Assembly: GCF_004339465.1 (NCBI RefSeq) | Contig: NZ_SMFY01000005.1 | Span: 62,001-126,000, forward strand | Source: Ancylobacter aquaticus | GTDB lineage: Bacteria > Pseudomonadota > Alphaproteobacteria > Rhizobiales > Xanthobacteraceae | Length of the DNA: 64,000 nucleotides | Reading direction: 5' to 3' | Shown: positions 53,589-62,701 of the stretch, piece by piece | Layout of the letters: the number at the start of each line of letters is the position of its first letter | How positions within the stretch are numbered: the first letter of the stretch is position 1 | Notes under the pieces: model-generated | Seen by the model: only the letters and a program-made list of their open reading frames with translations | Told to the model about the DNA's origin: nothing | Databases searched by the model: none | Made by a program: the position numbers and the translations under genes

Positions 53589-54602
53589 TCAGCCGGTCAT
53601 TCCGTCATCCGCATCTCCCTTCCTTACCTTTGAAAACTCGGCGAACAGCGTATCGAGCCGCGACACAACGAAATCCGCAAAGGCAGGCACAGCCTTCTCA
53701 TTGAAGACCAGTGCCGTCCGCCCGGCGGCTCGCTGGACATGGCCGCCCCGCCGTCCCTGTGGCGTGGCCCACACATCCGCCCGTGTGGGCGGGCGCGCCT
53801 TGTAGGCTAATTTCTGCCAGAGCGCCTGAAACCGCCGGTCGCTATCCATCGCCTGGATTGCGGGGTCGTCGAATATCGCCTCCACACTCGAGAGCAGTTT
53901 CTGGTTTTCCAGCTTCTCCGCCAAGCCAAGCCATCTAGCCCGTCCCGATTTCGGCGCCGGGCCGATCCGCCGAATGAGCGGTTCCGGAATGCGGCGCGCA
54001 ACCGCGATGTATCGGCTAAGATCGCCTTTGTCCGTGGACAGGGCGGCGATAATGGTCTGCCGGTCGTGGCCGGCATCCTCGAGCCGCTTTGCGAAAAGCG
54101 CCTTCTCGATGAAGGATAGGTCTTGGCGGTCGAGGTTCTCTCGCCCCTGAGCGACGACGAGTTCGGCGTCGCTCAGCGTCTTGACGATCGCCTTCACCTG
54201 ACGCCCCAGCCTTTCAGCGGCGCGAAGGCGACGGCGTCCATATGCGATTTGGAAACGCCCGGTAGCATTCGGGTGCGGTCGCACAAGCACCGGCACCTGC
54301 TGCCCGTGCTCGGCCATGCTCATCACCAGCTGCTCGAAACCCGGATCGATCTCGATCGAGATGCGATCGGCGATGGTCGAGCCTTCAATCTGGCTCGGTT
54401 CGAGCGACACCACCACGTCGCTAGCGGCGAGTTGTTGCTTCAGCCGCTCCCCGGCCTTTGCCGTTTCCGACAATTCCTGGAGTGACGCACCCATAGCGGC
54501 GACTGCACCGGTGCGAACGCGCTCGACCGAGCGGGCAGGGGAGGCCGCCGTCGCATCAGGCTTCGTCATGAACAGCGAATTGATCGCATCCTTACGACTC
54601 AT
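53589..54602 (-). CDS. repB: RepB, ParB-like partition protein
   Basis: A 337-residue ParB-type centromere-binding protein starting MSRKDAINSLFMTKPD. The ParB/Srx-like core appears as EIDPGFEQLVMSMAEHGQQV and GRFQIAYGRRRLRAAERLGR, then the helix-turn-helix EKALFAKRLEDAGHDRQTII and DKGDLSRYIAVARRIP. It binds parS and works with RepA. It is preceded by two parS palindromes. Confidence 0.96.
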   Translation of the reverse strand: MSRKDAINSLFMTKPDATAASPARSVERVRTGAVAAMGASLQELSETAKAGERLKQQLAASDVVVSLEPSQIEGSTIADRISIEIDPGFEQLVMSMAEHGQQVPVLVRPHPNATGRFQIAYGRRRLRAAERLGRQVKAIVKTLSDAELVVAQGRENLDRQDLSFIEKALFAKRLEDAGHDRQTIIAALSTDKGDLSRYIAVARRIPEPLIRRIGPAPKSGRARWLGLAEKLENQKLLSSVEAIFDDPAIQAMDSDRRFQALWQKLAYKARPPTRADVWATPQGRRGGHVQRAAGRTALVFNEKAVPAFADFVVSRLDTLFAEFSKVRKGDADDGMTG

Positions 54603-54654
54603 CGCATCTGCTCCCATCCCACGGCGAGGGACCCGCGCCCGCGCGAGCAACCCT

Positions 54655-54670
54655 GTTGGGAGCTCCCAAC
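54655..54670. promoter_or_regulatory. parS site 1
   Basis: GTTGGGAGCTCCCAAC, a 16-base perfect palindrome that fits the known repABC parS consensus GTTnnnnGCnnnnAAC. Confidence 0.93.
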
Positions 54671-54735
54671 AGGAAGACCCGCACCCCGGCTAAGCGCCCC
54701 GGGCCGGCAGCAGCGTTAGGCTCGACTCCGGTGGT

Positions 54736-54751
54736 GTTGGGAGCTCCCAAC
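54736..54751. promoter_or_regulatory. parS site 2
   Basis: An identical GTTGGGAGCTCCCAAC, 81 bases from the first. Both lie in the repA-repB gap, a known location of parS in some repABC plasmids. Confidence 0.93.
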
Positions 54752-54800
54752 ACCACACCCCACGGGCCGGGAGCCCCGAAGCTTGCACTGCAGCTCGCCC

Positions 54801-56039
54801 TCATTGCGCCCGCCCCCAAGCCGCCTTGATCAATCCCTCGATCTCTGCGTTGACCGCGTCAAGGGCCTCCATGGCGCGGTCATAGGTGGACCGCGTCAAG
54901 TTTTCGCGCCCGATTTCATAGAGAGTCTGCTTGGTCAGCCCAGCATCAGAGACGGCGGCGGATTTCACCATCGGGTTGGTCAGGACAAAGTCATCGAACA
55001 GGTTCCGCAGCAGCGCCGCCACTTTGGTTTGCGGCGCATCCTGCGGTTCGAAGCGGGTAAACAGATAGCGAATAAAATCATACTTCAGCTCACCGCCCGC
55101 CTCACGGACCACGCCCAGAAGATCACGCGTCATAAGTAGGAACTGGCTCATCGAGGCGATATCAAGCATCTGCGGATGCACCGTGACGATCATCGCAGTG
55201 GCTGCGCACAGTCCGCTCAAGGTGAGAAAGCCGAGCTGAGGCGGGCAGTCGATGACAATGACGTCGTAACGGTCGGCAACCTCGTCAAACGCCGCCGCAA
55301 CGCGCGTGAAGAAGAGATCCTCCCGCGAGCGGTCCGTCGCCGCAAGGGCCTTCGGCGTGGTGTGCTCGAACTCCATCAGTTCGAGATTGCCCGGCACCAG
55401 ATCGAGGCCCTCAAAATAGGTCGGCCGGATGATATCCCGCAGCGGCCGGCGTGCGCCATCGTAGCGAATGGCGGCGTAGAGTGTCTCGTTTGCCAGCACG
55501 TCGGTCTCGGGCAGCACGCCCAGCAGAGCGGAAAGGCTGGCCTGCGGGTCGAGGTCGACCGCCAGCACGCGGTAGCCCTGCAGCGCGAGATACTGCGCTA
55601 GGTGGGCTGAGGTCGTGGTCTTTCCCGATCCGCCCTTGAAATTGGTTACGGCCAGCACCTGAAGATGTTCGCCTGCGCGACGGTGCGGGACAAACTCGAT
55701 GCTCTCCCGTCCGCGGGTCGAGCCAGCCAGAAGACCGCGAACCTCATTGATCTGGCCGAGAGTGTAGAGGCGGCGCCCGTTGCCGGCCGTGTCCGGCATC
55801 GGCCCCTCGCCCGCCAGCGTCATCTTCCGCAGGGTCGAATCGGAAACACCAATCAGCCGCGCCGCCTCGCCCGATGTGAAGCGGCGAAGAACCTTCTTCG
55901 CCGAAGGCGGAAACATCGCCTCACTCATCGCCTGAAGCTGCGAACTCAGCATCTCGGCCTGGGCGCCAATGGTCTCGTCGACCCTGGGCAGCAGTTTTCG
56001 CGCATGTTCAGCGGCGAGGTTCACGTTGAAAGCCTTCAT
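54801..56039 (-). CDS. repA: RepA, ParA-like partition ATPase
   Basis: A 412-residue ATPase. An N-terminal winged helix (GEAARLIGVSDSTLRKMTLA) is followed by the deviant Walker A NFKGGSGKTTTSAHLAQYLA (about 113-132), Walker A' LAVDLDPQASLSALLG and Walker B DVIVIDCPPQLGFLTLSGLC. It partitions the plasmid with RepB and represses the operon. The start ATG 56039 is chosen over a longer frame. A TTGACG at 56205-56210 (minus) with AGTAAA 17 bases on is a candidate promoter. Confidence 0.96.
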   Translation of the reverse strand: MKAFNVNLAAEHARKLLPRVDETIGAQAEMLSSQLQAMSEAMFPPSAKKVLRRFTSGEAARLIGVSDSTLRKMTLAGEGPMPDTAGNGRRLYTLGQINEVRGLLAGSTRGRESIEFVPHRRAGEHLQVLAVTNFKGGSGKTTTSAHLAQYLALQGYRVLAVDLDPQASLSALLGVLPETDVLANETLYAAIRYDGARRPLRDIIRPTYFEGLDLVPGNLELMEFEHTTPKALAATDRSREDLFFTRVAAAFDEVADRYDVIVIDCPPQLGFLTLSGLCAATAMIVTVHPQMLDIASMSQFLLMTRDLLGVVREAGGELKYDFIRYLFTRFEPQDAPQTKVAALLRNLFDDFVLTNPMVKSAAVSDAGLTKQTLYEIGRENLTRSTYDRAMEALDAVNAEIEGLIKAAWGRAQ

Positions 56040-56710
56040 CACGGATTTTTTCGAAGTAAGACGATTTCTCCGTGACGATACTGACCAGCCGACCGGGCGC
56101 AAGCCCTTAGTGGTTAACGGCAGCTTAACGTCGCAATCGCGACCCCGCCGACCCGGTGATCAGACGTCGATATCATGTGTGTTTACTGTTAGTTATGACT
56201 TCCTCGTCAAGCTCGCTAAGCCTCTTATCCTCCCCGTTTATTCTCGGCAGGACGGAATGCAATCATCCCGTTTCGGCCTTTTCGCGGGGGCCCTTACGAG
56301 AATCGCCCCCGCGACTCACCCCGGCAGGGAATGGCGAGCGCACCATCACCATGGGTGGGCGCCGGTTCCTGACAAGGGGCCCGGCCTTGTCGAAGCGGCC
56401 CTTCGGCGTTTGTGACAGCGGAGACCTCTGTGCCCAGCGGAACTTGCGCTTCGAGTTGGATACCCCGCTGGGGGAGGGGAGTGGGCACGCTCAAAGATAT
56501 CCTGCAACGGGACCGGCGCCACGAATGCGACATCCACTCCCTGACAGCCGGCTAAGTGCAGCACGCCGAGCGAACCCGCTCCGCCGGGCGGCCACCGGCC
56601 TAATGCGATGCCCTAGGGCAGCCCCGAACGTCACCGGAATGAACCAGTCGGCGCCGACCGATTCAAAACTCTGGTTGAACGCTACATGATTGGCGCACGA
56701 CTCTTGGTGC
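56040..56710. other. repABC upstream region
   Basis: About 670 bases with no convincing gene; it must contain the repABC promoter and autoregulatory sites. Minus-strand candidate: TTGACG (56210-56205) with AGTAAA (56187-56182), 17 bases apart. No other element is recognised. Confidence 0.4.
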
Positions 56711-56895
56711 ATGATCGCACAGCCCTACCAGCTCTATGTCGAACGACGAGACCCGGCCCGAAGGATGGCCCACCATTACATGCTGTCGATCGATCCGACG
56801 CTGTTCGAGGAAATCTGCCTCTCCCGCCGCTGGGGCCGCACCGGCACACGCGGACAGGCAAAGTGCCATTCCTTCGCGCGGGAGGAGGACGCCAC
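56711..56895 (+). pseudogene. WGR-domain protein, N-terminal fragment
   Basis: MIAQPYQLYVERRDPARRMA, then LSIDPTLFEEICLSRRWGRT and GTRGQAKCHSFAREEDAT give most of a plasmid-type WGR domain, but the last helix (about 20 residues) is replaced by unrelated sequence at 56895, next to an IS fragment. WGR proteins bind nucleic acid; this copy is truncated. Confidence 0.75.
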
Positions 56896-56955
56896 TAGGT
56901 GTTTGATCCCGGGCTTTGATGGTGCAGACTTTTCGCGGGAGTGGAAGGAGGCACT

Positions 56956-57345
56956 ATGGGCCAGGTTCTTCACGGGAGCGCCACGACGACAGAGGCGGTC
57001 CGTCGAGCGATACAGCATAGACAAGAGAGCCTGAGAGCGCTGGCGAAGCGTTACGGGATCAATCAGAAGACCGTCGCCAAGTGGAAGAAGCGGACCTCGG
57101 TCGCCGATCTGCCGACGGGGCCGCGTGAGCCGACATCGACGGTTCTGTCGATCGAGGAAGAGGCCATCATCATCGCCTTCCGCCGGCATACGCTGCTGCC
57201 GCTCGACGACTGCCTCTATGCCTTGCAGGCGACGATCCCGCATCTGACGCGCTCATCGCTGCACCGCTGCCTGCAGCGCCACGGCGTCAGCCGGCTGCCG
57301 GAGGTGGAGGGCGACAAGGAGCCGAAGAGGCGGTTCAAGTCCTAC
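56956..57345 (+). pseudogene. IS481-like transposase, N-terminal part
   Basis: A plus-strand frame starts MGQVLHGSATTTEAVRRAIQ and has HTH RYGINQKTVAKWKKRTSVAD and LLPLDDCLYALQATIPHLTR, then LQRHGVSRLPEVEGDKEPKR. It loses homology at FKSY (about 57345), where a different transposase fragment begins, so the DDE domain is absent. Confidence 0.8.
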
Positions 57346-57372
57346 GGTCGGCAGCGAGTGAACACGATCCCT

Positions 57373-57855
57373 TCACGCACCGCAGTAGTCCCGGATCGTC
57401 TCGTTCATGAAGACGCTGTCGTTGTCGGTATACAGGCCCAGCAACGGAAACGGCATCTCGGCGCGGAGAGCATCAATGACAGCGACAACGAGCGACTGTT
57501 CCCGGACAAGAGGCGGCGCGCATTCCGTCCAGCCGGACGCGATGTCGGTGAGAACAAAAATATGGGCAAATGAGCCCGAGGCGACGGGGCCGGAATGCGA
57601 GACAAGGTCAGCCTCGACAAGCCCCGGCGGCGGATCGTTCCAGTCGGAGAAAATCCTCACCGGGATCGAGCGACGCAACGCCGACATCGACGGGCGCCGT
57701 CGCTTTCCCGCGCCGGCTCGCTCGCGCTGCGGCCCAAGAACCCGATCGATGGTCGAGGCGCTCATGGCCATCAAGCCGGCACGAACATTTTGTGCCAACG
57801 TGAGGTGGCCGTGTTGCTCCATGGCGGGAATGAGAATTGGAACCAGCGCCTTCAT
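57373..57855 (-). pseudogene. Integrase-core (DDE) transposase, central fragment
   Basis: On the minus strand, ILIPAMEQHGHLTLAQNVRA, ASTIDRVLGPQRERAGAGKR, then RRSIPVRIFSDWNDPPPGLV, EADLVSHSGPVASGSFAHIF and LLGLYTDNDSVFMNETIRDY give the RNase-H-like core of an integrase-type transposase (ISNCY-like). Both ends are missing. Confidence 0.75.
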
Positions 57856-58050
57856 GTGAATAAGCGCAGTAGCGAGACCTCGCCACTGATGGCTTCAACT
57901 GATTGAAATAGCTTCAGGAATTTCATTTCGACTGGGGTCCCGATCGGCGCAGATCGGGACCCCAGTCATCTCCGACGTTTATCAACCAAATTAAAGGGTT
58001 AGGCCGTTTCCAGCCAGGGTCCCTCTCCGGCGCTTATTCACAACTAACAT
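57856..58050. other. Non-coding spacer within the IS graveyard
   Basis: Nothing recognised; the short TTTGAACAACC and CCCAGTC words look like ends of degraded elements. Confidence 0.3.
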
Positions 58051-58056
58051 GTGACT

Positions 58057-58380
58057 ATGGCCAATAGAGTTCACAGCAGATCCGACGACCAGCGTGTATC
58101 TCGCCGATCGCCTTCTCGCATGGGGGTATCGGAAGCCATAATTTCCGTCGCGAAGCAACTGACAGCGTGGATCGAGACCGGACGCTATCCGCTGCATACC
58201 CGCCTTCCGCCGGAGCGCCAGCTGGCGGAAATGTTGCGTGTCTCGCGCGCCAGCTTGCGCGAGGCACTTCAATTGCTGGAAAACGACGGTCGCATCTGGC
58301 GCCGCGTCGGCGTTGGGACCTTCGTGGGTGGAAGCCCCAGATCCGTCGGCTCGCAACTCGAATCGCTGGGTTCGGCAACG
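58057..58380 (+). pseudogene. FadR/GntR-family regulator, N-terminal fragment
   Basis: MANRVHSRSDDQRVSRRSPS, then the GntR helix-turn-helix WIETGRYPLHTRLPPERQLA, EMLRVSRASLREALQLLEND and VGTFVGGSP. After about 105 residues it runs into the minus-strand SDR fragment near 58380. The FCD domain is missing. Confidence 0.75.
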
Positions 58381-58388
58381 ACGCTCCC

Positions 58389-58570
58389 TGCCTGGCGCCG
58401 GCTTCGTCATTGTCAAGTATGGCGAGGCGCGCGCCGTGCGCGGCCAACAAAAGTGCAGCGGCCCTGCCTATGCCGTTCGCGGAGGCGGCACCTGTGATGA
58501 TGCCCCTGCGGCCTTCCATAAGGCGCCCCGTAAGGGACAGGCCGCCCCAGCTTCCGTCCGTGGTTGCCAT
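58389..58570 (-). pseudogene. Short-chain dehydrogenase/reductase, N-terminal fragment
   Basis: MATTDGSWGGLSLTGRLMEG, then RRGIITGAASANGIGRAAAL (SDR glycine-rich TGxxxGxG) and GARLAILDNDEAGAR. It is cut by the GntR fragment, the two being joined tail to tail. Confidence 0.75.
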
Positions 58571-58869
58571 TATGCGTTTGTCCGTGTGTTGCTGCCGCCC
58601 GGTAACGGCGGGGGTGCCCTCTTGGCAGTGTGTCATCTCACAGCCGGATGTACGTTCTTCCGTGTGGACACAGGAAAGCGAATAAGGCGGGAACACGAGT
58701 TTCTCATATGACTGAAGCGCTTATGGCACGTGGAGCTGGCCAATTCCGGAATTGGGCAGCGTGTCTCAACGCCGGGCGCTTTGGCAGGATGACCGGACGG
58801 GTCGCCGACCCAGTGCGGGGTCGCGCCGAGGCCGTAGGCAGCCGACACGACAGCGAGGTCCCCGCCGGC

Positions 58870-59170
58870 AATGCGGTTGTGCCGCAGGGTGTGTATGAAG
58901 ACGCGCTTGTCGAGCCGAGCGACGGAAGCTGCCATCCTGCACGCCCGGTCGAGCTGCCGGGTGGTGATGGGCTGGCCGGGATCGCGACAGGGAAACAGCC
59001 AGTCCTGCGGCCGCCGCTCCTTCCACCGACGGCGCAGCAGGTCGAGCAGATCGGGCGCGAGCATCACGTTGCGATCCTTGCGACCCTTGCCCGCGATAAC
59101 CGGCCCTGGGGTGGTTTCGATCCGCCTGGCGTCATTGTCTATGCGCCCGACCACAAAAACTGAGCGGCCA
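58870..59170 (-). pseudogene. IS91-type tyrosine recombinase fragment
   Basis: On the minus strand VGRIDNDARRIETTPGPVIA, GKGRKDRNVMLAPDLLDLLR, WLFPCRDPGQPITTRQLDRA and VFIHTLRHN correspond to the catalytic half of the recombinase type at 37250 (its GKGGRYRNAM and HTLRHS regions). Sequence beyond HTLRHN is unrelated, and no start remains. Confidence 0.75.
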
Positions 59171-59194
59171 ATCGCCCATCTCCATTTACCGGCA

Positions 59195-59383
59195 TCCTGC
59201 AGGTCGATGGCTACGCGGTCAGCCTTGCGTTCGGCTGGGCGCATGTTCGGCGGCGGTTCTACGAGCTTTCCCAGGCCGGCCCCGCGCCGATCGCCGGCGA
59301 GGCCCTGCAGCGCATCGCCGACTTCTATTGCGTCGAGGCTGATATCCGTGGCCGGAGCGCAGGGCCGCACGGCAGGAAATGAG
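59195..59383 (+). pseudogene. IS66-family TnpC fragment
   Basis: LQVDGYAVSLAFGWAHVRRR, FYELSQAGPAPIAGEALQRI and ADFYCVEADIRGRSAGPHGR are two segments of the IS66 transposase joined by an internal deletion after DGYA. The rest of the element is absent. Confidence 0.75.
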
Positions 59384-59523
59384 CAAGCCGGGGGTGGTCG
59401 GGCGTTCCAGCGACCGAGCCATCCACTTAGCCGCATGTGTAGACATTTTTACGCGATAAATGACGGTATAGTCCGGAATGTTATTCCTTAACAACTTGAT
59501 TTATCTGTGCTATTTTTATTTCG

Positions 59524-59539
59524 TAAGTGTGTTGACACT
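59524..59539. promoter_or_regulatory. Operator of the GntR-type regulator (upstream of the gene)
   Basis: AAGTGTGTTGACACTT, a perfect inverted repeat containing a TTGACA-like -35 box, 27 bases upstream of the regulator ATG. A related site is at 60268. Confidence 0.75.
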
Positions 59540-59565
59540 TTTTAGTCGATCCATATGATTGCCTC

Positions 59566-60237
59566 ATGAAAACAAAGGCTCGTGCTAGCGCCCAACTGCG
59601 CGTTGAATCCTCGGTGCCGCATATCCAGGCGGAGATCGAGCGGCTGATCGCCAATGGCGAAATCGATGCAGGCGAGCGCGTCAAGGAAGCCGTCATTGCG
59701 CAGCTTCTTGGCGTCAGCCGGGGGCCGGTGAGAGAAGCCTGCCGGCTTCTGGAACGGGTGGGCCTGCTCAAGTCGGTGATGAACAAGGGCTTCTATGTGC
59801 GCTCACTAAGCGCAAAGGAAGCGCTCGATCTCTATGATCTCCGCCGAAATCTCTTCGGAATGGCAGGTCGGCTCGCGGCCCCGCGCATTGACGACCTTAA
59901 GATACAAGGTCTCGAGCAGGTATATAACGCCATGAACGAGGCGATCAGCGAGAATGATACCGTTCGTTTCTACAATCTCAACACCGACTTCCATCAGCAG
60001 GTCGTCGAGTACGCCGATAATTACAGGCTGACTGAAATCTGGCCCACCTTGGAAAGCGAACTTCAGCTCTTCCGCCGGCAGGGTCTTTATACCGTCGCGT
60101 CCATGCAGAACAGCAATCGCGAACACCGCGTCATCCTTGATGCGCTGGCCAGCGGGAACCCCGAACTCGCCCAGCGTGCCACGGAGCAGCATATTGCAGA
60201 AGGCAAGGTCCGCCTTCTGCGCAACATCAATGGCTGA
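59566..60237 (+). CDS. GntR/FadR-family regulator of the sugar-acid cluster
   Basis: A 223-residue regulator: GntR helix-turn-helix IANGEIDAGERVKEAVIAQL and GVSRGPVREACRLLERVGLL, then an FCD effector domain (LYDLRRNLFGMAGRLAAPRI, FHQQVVEYADNYRLTEIW, EHRVILDALASGNPELAQRA, with the acid-binding His/Asp residues of the FCD family). It precedes and is divergent in regulation from nothing but its own and the downstream operon; both have the AAGTGT-type site. Confidence 0.92.
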   Translation: MKTKARASAQLRVESSVPHIQAEIERLIANGEIDAGERVKEAVIAQLLGVSRGPVREACRLLERVGLLKSVMNKGFYVRSLSAKEALDLYDLRRNLFGMAGRLAAPRIDDLKIQGLEQVYNAMNEAISENDTVRFYNLNTDFHQQVVEYADNYRLTEIWPTLESELQLFRRQGLYTVASMQNSNREHRVILDALASGNPELAQRATEQHIAEGKVRLLRNING

Positions 60238-60267
60238 ACGATAAACGGCCATTACGGGAGGCTTTGT

Positions 60268-60279
60268 AGTGTCAACACT
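60268..60279. promoter_or_regulatory. Second GntR-type operator, at the enolase start
   Basis: AGTGT-ca-ACACT overlaps the GTG start codon of the enolase-family gene and shares AAGTGTTGACACT with the site at 59524 when read on the other strand. Confidence 0.65.
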
Positions 60280-61435
60280 TTCTGAACTCGCTTTGCCTGC
60301 AGAGGCGAGCGTGGACGCCTCGTTTGTCATCAAGGACATCCGCGCGAGCGTCCACACCATCTCGATTCAGATTCCGCTGCTCAGCGAGAAGATCGCCGGC
60401 TTCGGTCGCGAGGAGCAGACGGAGTTCGTGTTCTGCGAAGTCGAGACCGCCGCGGGCGTGACCGGCATAGGCATGACAGGGCAGTTCTTGCCCCACGCCG
60501 TGGTCGAGACGCTCCATACCCACATCCTGCCGCTTGTTCGTGGCATGGACGTGCGCGATGTCGAGGCCGTCCACTCCCGGGTCTGGTGGAAGCTCAACGC
60601 CCGCGCCATGACCGGCGTCATTTCCAGCGCTCTTTCCTGCCTCGACATCGCCATGTGGGACATTCACGGCAAGGGCGTGGACCGCACCATCGCCGGGCTG
60701 CTCGGTGGCGCACGCAAGAATGTGCCTGCCTACTGCACCTTCGGCTTCCCGCAATACGACCTCGATCTGCTGGCGGAAGCCGCCAAGCTTCATGTCGCCA
60801 ACGGCTTCAAGGGACTGAAGCTGGTAGTGGCCGTAGACAAGGGCGGCTGGCGCGAGGATGCCCGGCGAGTGCGCAAGGTGCGTGACGCGGTCGGCGACGA
60901 CATCGATATCATGATCGACGCCAACTACCTGTTCAATCCGGTCCAGGCCAAACAGCTCTGCCGCGCCATCGAAGATTGCAACATCACCTGGTTCGAGGAG
61001 CCGCTCCACCAGAACGACGCCCGCGCAATGCACGACCTGCGGCGCTCGACCCGCATCCCGATCGCGGGCGGACAGAATGAGGGCCATCGCTGGCGTCTGC
61101 GCGAGCTGGTCGAGAAGCATGCCGTCGATATTCTTCAGCCCAATTGCTGTTTCAACGGCGGGTATACCGAGACCCGCAAGGCCGCCCATCTGGCGCAGGC
61201 CTACAATCTGCCCATCGCCAATGGCGGCGGCTGGCCGCTGTTCAACATGCACACCATGGCCGGCTTGATGAACGGCTGGTACGTGGAGTGGCATCTCGGC
61301 ATCGTCTCGATCGGCGAGGCGTTCTTCAAGGACGCGCCGGTGCCGGTGAATGGCGAGATCACGCTCTCCGACAAGCCCGGTCTCGGCCTCACCGTCGACT
61401 ATGACGCGGTGCGCTCGACCAGGGTGAAGCCATGA
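60269..61435 (+). CDS. Enolase superfamily enzyme (mandelate racemase-like)
   Basis: A 388-residue protein from a GTG. TIM-barrel residues: K181 and K184 (KGLKL), metal ligands D217 (IDANY) and E243 (FEEPL). The third metal position is atypical: instead of the usual GEN the sequence reads AGGQNEGH (269-272 region), and the usual barrel H-containing loop reads IANGGGWPLFNMH (H328). The same changes are known in a subgroup of acid-sugar dehydratases. Its stop overlaps the tartrate dehydratase start by four bases. Confidence 0.88.
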   Translation: MSTLSELALPAEASVDASFVIKDIRASVHTISIQIPLLSEKIAGFGREEQTEFVFCEVETAAGVTGIGMTGQFLPHAVVETLHTHILPLVRGMDVRDVEAVHSRVWWKLNARAMTGVISSALSCLDIAMWDIHGKGVDRTIAGLLGGARKNVPAYCTFGFPQYDLDLLAEAAKLHVANGFKGLKLVVAVDKGGWREDARRVRKVRDAVGDDIDIMIDANYLFNPVQAKQLCRAIEDCNITWFEEPLHQNDARAMHDLRRSTRIPIAGGQNEGHRWRLRELVEKHAVDILQPNCCFNGGYTETRKAAHLAQAYNLPIANGGGWPLFNMHTMAGLMNGWYVEWHLGIVSIGEAFFKDAPVPVNGEITLSDKPGLGLTVDYDAVRSTRVKP

Positions 61436-62643
61436 GCGCGCTTGCTTCCCCCACTCTCTCGGCGCGCCGCCCGGCCGTCTCCATCGTCGAGATCCGCGAG
61501 AAGACGGTGTCAGTCGCATCGCCGATCCGCAACGCGGTCGTCGATTTCAGCCAGATGACAGCAAGCATCGTCGCGGTGGTCACCGATAGGGTACGCGACG
61601 GCAAGCCGATCATCGGCTACGGCTTCTCCTCCAATGGGCGCTATGCCGCTGGCGGCCTGCTGCGCGAGCGCTTCATTCCCCGCATCCTGCGCGCCGATCC
61701 AGCCGCGCTTGTCGACGAGGAGAGCGGCAATCTCGATCCCTTCGCCATCTGGAAGGTGGCGATGCAGAACGAGAAGCCGGGTGGCCATGGCGAACGTTCT
61801 GTCGCTGTCGGCGTGCTCGACATGGCGATCTGGGACGCGGTGGCCAAGATCGAGGACGTGCCGCTCTACAAGCTGCTCGCGGACCGCTATCGCGGCGGCG
61901 CCTATGACGAGAAGGTCTTCGTCTATGCGGCGGGCGGCTACTATTACCCCGGGAAGGACATTGCCGGCCTGAAGGACGAGGTACGCAGCTATCTCGATCG
62001 CGGCTACACGCAGGTAAAGATGAAGATCGGCGGCGTTCCCCTCGCTGAGGATCTTCCGCGCATCGAGGCCGCCATCCAGGTGCTCGGCGACGCCTCAAGG
62101 GTCGCGGTCGACGCCAATGGTCGCTTCGACCTCAGGGCCGCGCTCGCCTGCGCGGATGCCATCAAGCCCTACGGCCTTGCCTGGTACGAAGAGCCCTGCG
62201 ATCCGCTGGATTACCAACTGCACGCCATCGTCACCTCCGCCTATGGCCTGCCCATGGCGACTGGCGAGAACCTGTTCTCGCATCAGGATGCGCGCAACCT
62301 CATCCGCTATGGCGGCATGCGGCCCGACCGCGACTGGGTACAGTTCGACTGCGCGCTGAGCTACGGCCTCGTGGACTACATCCGGACGCTCGATGTGCTT
62401 GATGAGCATGGATGGTCGTCGCGCCGCTGCATCCCGCATGGCGGGCATCAACTCTCGCTCGCCATCGCGGCGGGGCTGGGGCTGGGCGGCAACGAGTCCT
62501 ACCCGGACGTCTTCTTTCCGTTCAACGGCTTCGCTGACGAGACGCCGGTGGAAGATGGCTACATCGCCCTGTCCGATGCCCCCGGCGTCGGGCTGGAGCG
62601 CAAGTCCAACCTCTACGAAACGCTGCGTTCGTTGGGGGGGTAG
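61432..62643 (+). CDS. tarD: D(-)-tartrate dehydratase homologue
   Basis: A 403-residue enolase-superfamily enzyme. Key residues of Bradyrhizobium TarD (K184, D213, E239, E265, H322) are all found with a constant offset of 14: K198 (VKMKIGG), D227 (VDANGRF), E253 (WYEEP), E279 (MATGENLFSHQDAR) and H336 (CIPHGGHQ). The blocks RYGGMRPDRDW and NESYPD are also shared with it. The reaction is dehydration of D-tartrate to oxaloacetate. An N-terminal extension of about 14 residues explains the offset. Confidence 0.9.
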   Translation: MSALASPTLSARRPAVSIVEIREKTVSVASPIRNAVVDFSQMTASIVAVVTDRVRDGKPIIGYGFSSNGRYAAGGLLRERFIPRILRADPAALVDEESGNLDPFAIWKVAMQNEKPGGHGERSVAVGVLDMAIWDAVAKIEDVPLYKLLADRYRGGAYDEKVFVYAAGGYYYPGKDIAGLKDEVRSYLDRGYTQVKMKIGGVPLAEDLPRIEAAIQVLGDASRVAVDANGRFDLRAALACADAIKPYGLAWYEEPCDPLDYQLHAIVTSAYGLPMATGENLFSHQDARNLIRYGGMRPDRDWVQFDCALSYGLVDYIRTLDVLDEHGWSSRRCIPHGGHQLSLAIAAGLGLGGNESYPDVFFPFNGFADETPVEDGYIALSDAPGVGLERKSNLYETLRSLGG

Positions 62644-62701
62644 TGCCTATCCGACTGCCAAATGAACAAAGTCGCCGAAAACGGCGACCGGAGGAAACGC
62701 C

